From Treponema sp. (GTDB lineage Bacteria; Spirochaetota; Spirochaetia; Treponematales; Breznakiellaceae): a stretch of 33,029 bases of DNA. Below are positions 9,249 to 16,353 of the stretch, in pieces. The DNA is taken from positions 1 to 33,029 of the forward strand of contig JAIROG010000022.1 of NCBI GenBank assembly GCA_031257675.1, in the 5' to 3' direction. Both the position numbers and the translations under genes were made by a program. Each line of letters opens with the position of its first letter. Within the stretch, counting starts at the first letter, position 1. The notes beneath the pieces are model-generated. The model was not told the DNA's origin. It did no database searches and saw only the letters and a program-made list of their open reading frames with translations.

Positions 9249-10285
9249 TTGGAAACATCCAGAAACGTTCTTGTCAAGCTCATTACATCGGTGCAGAAAA
9301 CGCTGGAAAACTCGCTTGCGACTATTGCATCAGTGAATACGGATATAAAGGTGTTGGCAATTAACGCCAAAATACAGGCGGCGCGGGCGGGAGCGGCAGG
9401 CGCCAGCTTTGGGGTTGTCGCCGATGAGATGGGCAAACTGGCCGCGCATACCGGGGACATACTAGCGGATATTCATACCGGTATGATGGGCGCGATACAT
9501 GGACTATCGAACTGGATGGAAAGTGACTCGCGGGGGCAACGGCTCGCGCAGATGGCCGCTCACAACATTGACATTATTGACCGCAACCTGTACGAACGGT
9601 CATGCGATGTCCGCTGGTGGGCTACGGACAGCGCGATAGTCAACGCCGCGGATGAACATTCCAAAGAAAAATCGCCTTTGCCTCCCACCGCATGGGGGTG
9701 ATTTTGGAGGCTTATACCGTCTATTTTGATCTCATTTTGTGTGATATGAATGGAATTATCCTCTGCAACGGCAGGCCGGACAGGTACCGTTGCGCCGGAC
9801 TCAACATGAGGCGGCATTCATGGTTTAATCAGGCGCTGGCAAGCCATAGGGGTTCGGAATACGGTTTTGAAGGTCCGCTTTCCTCCGATCTCGCGGATGG
9901 AAAGAACACGCTTGTTTACTCATGCGGCGTCCGCGAGCATGGACAGGCGGACGGCAAATTGCTGGGCGTATTGGAAGTGGTTTTCAACTGGGATGCGCTG
10001 GGACGGGAAGTCCTGCTTCAAGCGCGGTCCGTCCTTTCCGAGGAAACGGAAAACGCCGTCAAATGTTATATCTGCGTCCCGGACGGCGTAATTGTGTCAT
10101 CATCCGAAAAGACTGATCCCGGCGGAAAACTCACGTTTGGCAATCTTCCCGAAATCATCCAATCCAAATTCACGACGCAAAACGGCGTGTTAATCGGCGC
10201 CGCACTGTCACGCGGCTTTGAAACTTACAGAACAGGCTGGATATCTATCATTATGGAAGGCGACGCGGCAAACAGTCTTATTTGA
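9249..10285 (+). pseudogene. Chemoreceptor-like protein with Cache-type sensor, frameshifted
   Basis: Two frames together make one protein of about 345 residues. The first (TTG 9249, AAGGAG at 9237-9242) has the methyl-accepting chemotaxis signalling hairpin, with IKVLAINAKIQAARAG and FGVVADEMGKLA, and then RSCDVRWWATDSAIV before stopping at 9701. The second continues HRMGVILEAYTVYFDL and a Cache/PDC-like ligand domain (RHSWFNQAL; GVLEVVFNWDALG) to 10285. The join is at GAAAAAT (9666-9672): adding one A would restore a single frame. In this type of receptor the signalling part is N-terminal and short and the sensor C-terminal, with no membrane helix visible. Either a real one-base deletion, a sequencing error or a -1 slippage site. 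Follows ald by 81 bases. Confidence 0.75.
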
Positions 10286-10355
10286 AGGCTCTTATGTGGG
10301 CGGGAGGGCATTGCCCGTCCTGCGTGAAGCGGTTCAACCCGTATCAGGTCAGATT

Positions 10356-10371
10356 CTTGACATAAGTCAAG
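10356..10371. promoter_or_regulatory. Palindrome CTTGAC-ATAA-GTCAAG
   Basis: A perfect 6-bp inverted repeat with a 4-base centre, TTGAC-N4-GTCAA, has the spacing of operators bound by CRP/FNR-family dimers. It lies about 200 bases upstream of the secreted-peptide promoter, so a regulatory role is uncertain. Confidence 0.3.
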
Positions 10372-10406
10372 ACAAACTTTTAAGGGGGAGGTACAGGCCG
10401 CCAAAA

Positions 10407-10458
10407 CCGCCCGCGTCTTGTCTGTCTTAGCGTCATGAGAAGACGCGGTTCCGGGCGG
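10407..10458. other. Nested stem-loop in the gap before the peptide operon
   Basis: CCGCCC-GCGTCTT (10407-10419) can pair with AAGACGC (10440-10446) and GGGCGG (10453-10458), giving a 13-bp stem with a bulge of six bases on one side. There is no T-run after it. The rest of the 10286-10554 gap shows no gene. It may end the receptor transcript or be a structured leader of an unseen transcript. Confidence 0.4.
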
Positions 10459-10554
10459 GCTTACTACGCGCATCTTCTTGTCTTCGCTCGCAGAGGGACG
10501 GACGGCGGCGGGATCCCGGTCGTACAAATTCTTATAAAAAAAAGAAAAATAATA

Positions 10555-10582
10555 TTGACAAACTTAAAAACTTTTTTATAAA
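10555..10582 (+). promoter_or_regulatory. Promoter of the secreted-peptide operon
   Basis: TTGACA (10555-10560), 16 bases, TATAAA (10577-10582) in a very AT-rich stretch. Transcription would start near 10590, about 30 bases before the first ATG. Confidence 0.7.
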
Positions 10583-10618
10583 ATTAAGTGAACTCTATTA
10601 TTATTTGGAGGATGGCTT

Positions 10619-11014
10619 ATGAAAAAGGTCATTGCTTTGATAGTGATAATGGCGATCTTTTCTACGACAGCATTTGCCGCGCCGTTATCGGTTGCCGGTT
10701 CTTCGGACGCCCTGTCCGCGGAAACCTCTCTTTCTTCCCAATCAGACGTAGATTTGTTCGCCGATGTACATGTCGCCGCTTTAACGCCGGAACAAGCCCA
10801 AGCCGTCGAAGGCGCGGGTCCCTTTGGAGCCATTCTCGGTGGAATTGTAGGGCTTGTAACTACTGTTATCACCACGGTAAATTATGTGAACAACAACGCT
10901 ATAAATTATAAAACACCAGCGGGAATTTATGACATAACAATATGTGCATTATCCAATGCTCTTATTTGGGGCGGATTGTATACATCCGCAGGGGCAGGAC
11001 TTATACCATTCTGA
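10619..11014 (+). CDS. Secreted peptide precursor with a double-glycine-like motif
   Basis: 131 residues from ATG 10619, with GGAGG at 10607-10611. Residues 1-20 form a Sec signal peptide (MKKVIALIVIMAIF..., cleavage after AFA). A polar, acidic stretch follows to about residue 50, then ALTPEQAQAVEGA (54-66), which resembles the leaders that C39 peptidases cut after GG or GA in class II bacteriocins. The remaining 65 residues (GPFGAILGGIVGLV..., ending GLIPF) are hydrophobic with several GxxxG pairs (G70/G74/G78, and G118-G127), as in membrane-active peptides. It heads an operon with a paralogue and a C39-like peptidase. I do not know a named family for it; bacteriocin-like function is inference. 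Having both a Sec signal and a double-glycine-type motif is unusual. Confidence 0.75.
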   Translation: MKKVIALIVIMAIFSTTAFAAPLSVAGSSDALSAETSLSSQSDVDLFADVHVAALTPEQAQAVEGAGPFGAILGGIVGLVTTVITTVNYVNNNAINYKTPAGIYDITICALSNALIWGGLYTSAGAGLIPF

Positions 11015-11048
11015 AGTTCAGAACAAGCGATTTTTTAAGGAGTTTTTT

Positions 11049-11368
11049 ATGAAAAAGATTATATCTATAGCATTACTGTTGGTATTTCCATATAGTGTGT
11101 TTGCTGCACCTATAACGGCATTCGATTTGTTGGATTCCCCGGAAAATCATATTCAAATGAATCTCGAAGCGGATAGTCTTTTTGCTGATGTGGATAGAGT
11201 GGCAACACCTCTTACTTTGGAATTTTACAAACTATCAACTCAATAAATAATGGAGCGTTCAGTGTTTCAACTCCTAAAGATATTGTGAATACAGCAATTG
11301 CAGGAATATTGACCATAGGAGCATCTGCGGCGGGCGGGGCATATTTTGGTAGTTATCTTCCCTTCTAA
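11049..11368 (+). pseudogene. Second secreted peptide precursor, paralogue, frameshifted
   Basis: ATG 11049 gives MKKIISIALLLVFPYSVFA, a Sec signal peptide very like that of the preceding gene, followed by an acidic stretch and SLFADVDRVA, matching DLFADVHVAA in the first peptide. This frame stops at TAA 11244-11246. The -1 frame then continues with YFGILQTINSINNGAFSV and ends GGAYFGSYLPF at TAA 11366-11368, matching the end of the first peptide (NYVNNNAINY... and AGAGLIPF). A single shift near 11190-11215 would join them into about 105 residues. The LTPEQ...EGA segment of the first peptide is not evident. AAGGAG lies at 11037-11042. Confidence 0.65.
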
Positions 11369-11376
11369 GATAAAGT

Positions 11377-11820
11377 ATGATTATGAAGCGTATTAGTCTC
11401 TTTATTTTATTTTCTTTTTTTGTCTATTCTCTTAATGGACAGACAAATGAGAATCTAAATAATATTATATTAACAGAAAGAAATATGAGCGGCGCATCGT
11501 ATAAATTTGCAGGCGGCATGCCGCTGGGCTTCGCGGATATTTATAAAGCGACTGCGGGAATCGCTGATAATGACACCATTATTAAGAAAGCCAAAAGATG
11601 GCGCGCCGCTTCAATTGGGCTTGCGTCGTTTTCAGCGGTTGCAAGTGTCTTTGCGGCGGGTAGCTTGATACAGAGGGAAAAGAAACTGTCTGACGCAGGT
11701 TTGTATGCGGCAATCGGGTTATTTGTATCGGCGATTATAGCAGGGGACTTGTGTCAGCAAAATACGCAAAAAGCGGTGAATAATTATAATTTGTATATAA
11801 TGGGAATACCGGTTAAATGA
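11377..11820 (+). CDS. Small secreted or membrane protein of the peptide operon
   Basis: 147 residues from ATG 11377, or 145 from ATG 11383; neither has a good ribosome binding site. Residues 3-21 look like a signal peptide (KRISLFILFSFFVYSLNG). After a polar segment come a basic patch (KKAKRWR, 70-76) and two hydrophobic segments at about 77-98 and 107-124, rich in Ala and Gly. The stop overlaps the next start in ATGA (11817-11820), so the two are translationally coupled. I do not recognise the family. In a bacteriocin-like cluster a small two-helix protein could be an immunity or accessory protein, but nothing in the sequence proves that. Confidence 0.65.
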   Translation: MIMKRISLFILFSFFVYSLNGQTNENLNNIILTERNMSGASYKFAGGMPLGFADIYKATAGIADNDTIIKKAKRWRAASIGLASFSAVASVFAAGSLIQREKKLSDAGLYAAIGLFVSAIIAGDLCQQNTQKAVNNYNLYIMGIPVK

Positions 11821-12176
11821 GACATTTGCTGTTATTAGCATCGGCAATAATAATGCTTTCCTGTCAAAACGAAGGGCGATGGTATCCGTCTGCGAACGTG
11901 GAAGTGTTCAACTACTACGAATACACGACGCAGTCCGGCGGAAAAGCGCTGGCGGTAACGTTGACGGTTCACAACACGAGCGGCGCGTCAATAACAAGCG
12001 GCGCCATAACGGTCAAAGCGGTTACAGACAAACATGAGTACCTGCAAACAGCGGGGGTGTCCGGTAAAATAACACCGGGCGGGAAGATGGCGGCGAACGT
12101 TACGGTCGCGTATCTTGAAAGCGGCGAGCGGGTTCTTGACAACGAAATAAGCGTCTATGACGCCTATTTTGATTAG
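11817..12176 (+). CDS. Small lipoprotein with an immunoglobulin-like (FxLYD-type) domain
   Basis: 119 residues. MRHLLLLASAIIMLSCQ is a lipoprotein signal with the lipobox LSC and Cys16 as the lipidated residue. The mature part looks all-beta: ALAVTLTVHNTSGASITSG and, later, GKITPGGKMAANVTVAYLE, a pattern of FxLYD/DUF3426-like domains found in bacterial surface lipoproteins. Its ATG overlaps the preceding stop by four bases and it ends 9 bases before the C39 gene, so it belongs to the peptide operon. Likely anchored in the periplasmic face of a membrane, possibly binding the peptide or peptidase; this is inference. Confidence 0.7.
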   Translation: MRHLLLLASAIIMLSCQNEGRWYPSANVEVFNYYEYTTQSGGKALAVTLTVHNTSGASITSGAITVKAVTDKHEYLQTAGVSGKITPGGKMAANVTVAYLESGERVLDNEISVYDAYFD

Positions 12177-12185
12177 GACGGCGCC

Positions 12186-12773
12186 ATGACGGTATTTTTG
12201 TTCAGCCTTTTGACAACGGCGCTTCTTTCCGAAGAGGAGTTGCGGTTCGCGTACAACAGCAAGCAGGGCGCCGACACGTCTTGCGGAATAGCGGCGACCG
12301 CATCTTTGCTCAATCAGTACTGGAACATACCGGTTGCAGAATCGGATTTGTATCAGGAGATGATTTTCAATAACGTGCGGGAAGGGGATGTCAATTACAG
12401 CATAAGCTTCAAGACCATTATAGACAGCCTCTCGCAATACGAAGTGGCGGCGCGCGCGTATAAGATGGATTGGGATGTGTTGCAGGACGCGCTAACTAAA
12501 GGTTACGCGCCGATACTAATTCATTACGACAAACCGAATCCGCATTTCGCGCTGTTGATGCATATCGAAGGCGATTATTTGTTTGTAGCGGATCCGGCGC
12601 AGGGTTTCGGACTGGTACATAAAACGGTCTTCACGAAGAATTATTCCGAAAACGTGATGCTTACGGCGTTGCGGACTGCGGCAAAAAACAAGGATGCGAT
12701 AGAGAACGCTGTCGCCTCCGCGCGAGGGCGGTTGGACAAACTGCGCGGACTGGCGCGCCGGCGGCTGCGATGA
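12186..12773 (+). CDS. Secreted C39-type cysteine peptidase
   Basis: 195 residues. A short hydrophobic N-terminus (MTVFLFSLLTTALLS) looks like a signal peptide, which would place the enzyme in the periplasm. The C39 core follows: Gln27 and Cys33 in KQGADTSCGIAATASLL, His120 in PNPHFALLMH and Asp136 in FVADPAQGFG. These are the oxyanion Gln and the Cys-His-Asp triad in the family order. Unlike bacteriocin exporters it has no ABC transporter part, and the protein ends in a basic helical tail (LRGLARRRLR). C39 peptidases cut leader peptides after double-glycine motifs; the first gene of this operon carries such a motif, so it is the obvious candidate substrate. The ribosome binding site is weak; the stop overlaps the next ATG as ATGA (12770-12773). 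Confidence 0.8.
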   Translation: MTVFLFSLLTTALLSEEELRFAYNSKQGADTSCGIAATASLLNQYWNIPVAESDLYQEMIFNNVREGDVNYSISFKTIIDSLSQYEVAARAYKMDWDVLQDALTKGYAPILIHYDKPNPHFALLMHIEGDYLFVADPAQGFGLVHKTVFTKNYSENVMLTALRTAAKNKDAIENAVASARGRLDKLRGLARRRLR

Positions 12774-13531
12774 GTCAGGCGACGCGCAGACTGTTGGGCG
12801 CATTGCCGCTGGGAGCAGCCGGCGCGCTATGAGCGCAGGAAGGCGATTGCCAACGGTACGATCTCGTGAGAGGGGATGTGAGGGGGGAATATACATTCTT
12901 AACCAATCATACGGTGAGCGTACATGCGCCGTATACGTTTGGATGGCATAACTGGAGGGAGAGCCGGAATCCCGCGCTGTATTCTTTCGGGGACATGCGG
13001 GTATCCTACGAATATTTGAAACAATCGGGACATATCAACGTATTTTTCGGCCCGCACTTTACGGTTCCGCTGTATGAAGCGGACGAATACGCGGCGCGTG
13101 AAGGGGTGTATGCCGGCGGGGACGGACGGTATAAGGCGGGTTTTTCTGTGTCGGTAACTGGGATGCGCGATCCGGTGGTGTGGAACGCAGGATTGTCTTA
13201 TGATGTGGGGCTGCCAAAACGGGAGCGGTTCTATACGTCGGTCGCGCCGGGAAACATACAGGTTTCGGGCGGGTTTTCCGATTTATTGAACGAGCGTTTC
13301 GGGTTTTCTTTCGCTTTTGTACAAGCGGTCATTTTGCCGCCCGTTAAAGACGGGGCATGGAAAAGAGACGATACGACTGTTTCAACGGCGGGAACGGGAG
13401 AGTTTTTTATGCTATTTGAAAAAGATTATGTAAGGTTCTCGGTGGAAATACCGCTGTATCCGTGGGGCGGCGCGGTTGTGGCGGGAATTACGTATGGGCA
13501 CCGGTTTGACACAGGCAGGGGATCGCGATGA
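12770..13531 (+). pseudogene. Outer-membrane-barrel-like protein with an in-frame TGA
   Basis: One frame of 254 codons runs from ATG 12770 to TGA 13529-13531, broken by TGA at 12830-12832. Before the stop is a signal-peptide-like N-terminus (MSQATRRLLGALPLGAAGAL); after it come AQEGD and then about 220 residues of alternating polar and aromatic strands (GEYTFLTNHTVSVHAPYTFG; MRVSYEYLKQSGHINVFFG; VRFSVEIPLYPWGGAVVAG) as in small outer-membrane beta-barrels. The stop sits at the expected signal cleavage site, so a real, exported protein seems to have been inactivated recently. GTG 12866 could restart a 221-residue product, but without a signal peptide. Other genes here end in TGA, so TGA is not recoded. 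Confidence 0.65.
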
Positions 13532-13548
13532 GAGCGGCGACGATGTTA

Positions 13549-13566
13549 CCGCCTAAAAACAGGCGG
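13549..13566. other. Short hairpin after the peptide operon
   Basis: CCGCCT (13549-13554) and AGGCGG (13561-13566) flank AAAAAC. It follows the operon by 18 bases but has no T-run, so termination here is only possible. Confidence 0.3.
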
Positions 13567-13590
13567 CCGTGACGCCGCCGCCATGTTGTC

Positions 13591-13645
13591 TGACGTTGTA
13601 AATTCCAATCCCGGCGGCAAAATCACGCTTGACAATCCCGAATAA
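13591..13645 (+). pseudogene. Scrap of a second Cache-sensor gene
   Basis: The segment encodes DVVNSNPGGKITLDNPE then stops. Bases 13610-13642 match 10118-10153 in the frameshifted receptor at about 29 of 33 positions, apart from one three-base gap. It is therefore a remnant of a paralogue, not a gene. Confidence 0.6.
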
Positions 13646-13648
13646 ATT

Positions 13649-13677
13649 TTGACACAGCGTAAATGTAGGTGTATACT
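13649..13677 (+). promoter_or_regulatory. Consensus promoter of the chemoreceptor gene
   Basis: TTGACA (13649-13654), 17 bases, TATACT (13672-13677). Start predicted near 13684, leaving a leader of about 48 bases with AAGGAG at 13720-13725. Confidence 0.8.
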
Positions 13678-13731
13678 TGACGCAAGCGTGACGTTTCGCT
13701 GAAGCAATAAGCGAGTCCCAAGGAGACATAT

Positions 13732-15837
13732 ATGAGCGAACCTTCGTTGAGGCGAATTTCAGTCCGGCGGCAATTCCTTGTTTTTTCCATTCTTTTTTTT
13801 CTGTTTATCGTAGGGGCGGAAACAGGCGCGTTTTTCCTTTCCATGCGCCAAATAGTCCGCAAAAATCTGGCGCAGGAGTTGACCCGCCTTTTGGAAACGA
13901 GCAGACTCAAACTGGAGTCTTCGGTCAATTCGGAAATAGCCATCGCCCTTAAAATGGCGGGATCCCCCCTCATCCAGCGCTATTTTTTGTAGCCGGAAGA
14001 CCCAGAACTGGAACAGCTTGCCTTCGAAGAAATCGCCGGATACCGCGGCGCCTTTAAGGGGAACACGGTTTTTTGGATAAGCGACAAAGACAAGCGTTTC
14101 TACTCTGACGACGCCTATGTGTACACCTTGGATCCCAGCAATCCAGCTGAATACTGGTACAACATGACCCTCTATGAGACCGAGCGTTTCAACTTCAACA
14201 TTAACTACAATGATACGCTTAAAAAAACCATGCTTTGGATCAACGCGCCGGTGTTTTCTCAAGGGAAAGCTGCAGGTCTCGTGGGAACCGGCATAGAGCT
14301 TACCGAATTCATTAATTCCCTCTATGGGGATGTAAACGGCGACATAAGGCTCTACCTGTTCAACCGGCACGGAGAGATAACCGGCGCTCCGGACGACCAG
14401 TTGTTGATAGACAAAGTTTCCCTTGCGGAGTATTTGGGAACAGCGGGGGGCGCGATCCTCTCCCAGTCGGAAAAACTTTGAGACAAGCAGATTGCCACCT
14501 TTATTTCCGGCTCTCTGGAAACAGCGGTCGGCAGACTCCCGCTACTGGATTGGTACATCACCGCTTTCGAACCGATCACCTTCACACTCTACCTGCAATC
14601 CTCTATGACGCTGGTATTTCTTGTGATGGCGCTGGTCATCTTGCTGGTGTTTCTCATCATCAACCTATATATTCAGCGGATTTTTAAGCCTCTGGGAGCC
14701 ATGATGGAGATGCTGAATGCGATTGCGGAAAACTGGGATTTGACGCGGCGGATACAGGTCGACCGCCATGATGAAATCGGCAAGCTGGGGGAATTCTTGA
14801 ATATGACTTTTGATAGGATGAAATCCCTGATCAGCGTCATCAAGATGCAGGCGTCCCAGCTTTCAGATATGGGGATTGACCTTTCCGCCGAAATGAACAA
14901 AACTGCCGTTGAAATCCATGGGATAACCGGATATATTCAAAAGATTAAGGGGCGGTCGAAGCGTCAGTTTGAGGCGGCCAAGGAATTAGGAGCGTCCATG
15001 AACCGAATCATGTCGCGGGACGGCGCGCTTCACGACAACATCACGGTTCAGTCTGACAGCATTTCCCAGTCTTCCACGTCCATTGAACAGATGTTTAAGA
15101 ATATTCATGCGGTTACCGAAAGTCTGATAAAAAACACCGGAAACATGAAAGATCTGGCTGCGGCTTCTGATACTGGCAGGTCGAATTTACAAAAGGTTTC
15201 CGCAACGATCCAAAAAATAGAGCGGGACTCAGAGGGGCTTTTAGAAATTAACACGGTCATAAAGAACATTTCCGTCCAAACCAACCTTTTGTCTATGAAC
15301 GCCGCTATAGAAGCGGCTCACGCCGGAGAAGCGGGAAAAGGTTTTGCCGTAGTAGCCGATGAAATACGGAAACTGGCGGAGTCCGCGGCGGAACAGTCAA
15401 AGACCTCAGGCGACGTGCTTAAAAACATTAAAGGATCCATCAACTCCATAGCCCAATCAACCGGGGGCGTGATCAAGCAGTTTGAACTCATTGAACGGGA
15501 AGTTCAGACCGTGTCTGAGCAGGAAGCGGGGATCCGATCCGCTATGGTAGAACAGGAAATCGGCGGCAGAAGCGTTTTGGAAGCCATATCCCGCTTGCAT
15601 GAGGTTGCCGAAATGGTTTTCCAAGCCTCAGGAGGCATGACTGCGGAGTGTAAAGCGGCATTAACCCAAAGCGCCGGTCTGGAAGGGCTGACCCGAAGCG
15701 CTGACGAGGAGATCAATGAAATAGCCGCCAACTCGGATCATATCAACGGCACGGTTATACGCATTAATGAGATCAGCGAAAAGAACAAGTCCACTATCAA
15801 CACTCTGGTGGAGGAAGTGGCGAAGTTTAAGGTGTAG
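13732..15837 (+). pseudogene. Methyl-accepting chemotaxis protein with two in-frame stops
   Basis: A single frame of 702 codons from ATG 13732 is interrupted by TAG 13990-13992 and TGA 14479-14481. The decoded order is a complete transmembrane receptor: helix 1 (RRQFLVFSILFFLFIVGAE), an extracytoplasmic Cache sensor (GNTVFWISDKDKRFYSDD; LWINAPVFSQGKAAGLVGTG), helix 2 ([20 protein letters not shown] near residue 292), HAMP, and the signalling hairpin [20 protein letters not shown] with [13 protein letters not shown] near residue 525. The sequence between and after the stops is well conserved, so the stops are young or are read through. CAG to TAG and CGA to TGA are the simplest origins. A 410-residue restart from 14605 would keep helix 2, HAMP and the signalling part but lose the sensor. 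Confidence 0.85.
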
Positions 15838-16047
15838 GGCGTATGCGGAGAGCGGGGCGTTCCGCTCTATAATAGAGAAGCGTAGATCGGGCGCTGATAA
15901 AAACACCCGCCTTTCAGGGCGATTACATCCGCGCATTCCAATGAGATAATATAATAATGCCTCAGTCTGCCACGCAAAGGAACGCGCCCCGGCGCAACCA
16001 ACCCGGAGGGTTGCAGAACGGCATTTTACGGATATACTTCTAGCTCC
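15838..16047. other. Non-coding stretch with a 7-bp hairpin after the receptor
   Basis: AGAGCGG (15849-15855) and CCGCTCT (15862-15868) form a hairpin 12 bases after the receptor stop, but TATAATAG follows instead of a T-run, so it is a weak terminator candidate. No gene is seen in the rest. Confidence 0.4.
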
Positions 16048-16275
16048 ATGTTTTTTATTCTGATTACGCAGAGAGTGACGAGTTCCCAAATCAGAGAACA
16101 GATAAACGAAAAAATCAAGAAACTTTGAATGCGCAGGACTCAAAATTGAGAATGAATTGGCAAAATACGCGGATATGGAAACTTGCGCGATGGATCCCAT
16201 CGAAAACAGCGAAATGAAGCGGTTCATCATGCCCATGATAAATTCCAACGACAACACGGCGGGTGGCGGCGTCTA
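16048..16275 (+). pseudogene. Unrecognised broken gene fragment
   Basis: ATG 16048 starts a frame ending REQINEKIKKL at TGA 16125-16127. Skipping one T in CTTTGAA lets it continue as ECAGLKIENELAKYADMET and then MDPIENSEMKRFIMPMINS to TAG at 16273-16275. The N-terminal part is a charged helix. There is no clear ribosome binding site. I do not recognise the product; the consistent reading across one frameshift suggests a former C-terminal coding segment. Confidence 0.35.
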
Positions 16276-16353
16276 GTTTGAGCCGTACGGATTGTACCCT
16301 GACAGGATTCACTTCGGACCTTTACATATAAGCGGCTCTCCTTGAGTTAAACA

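Noticed and set aside
12830-12832. TGA read as tryptophan or selenocysteine
   Set aside because: Several genes here (ppk, the C39 gene, flhB, pbpC) end in TGA, and no selenocysteine hairpin or redox context is evident at a signal-peptide junction.
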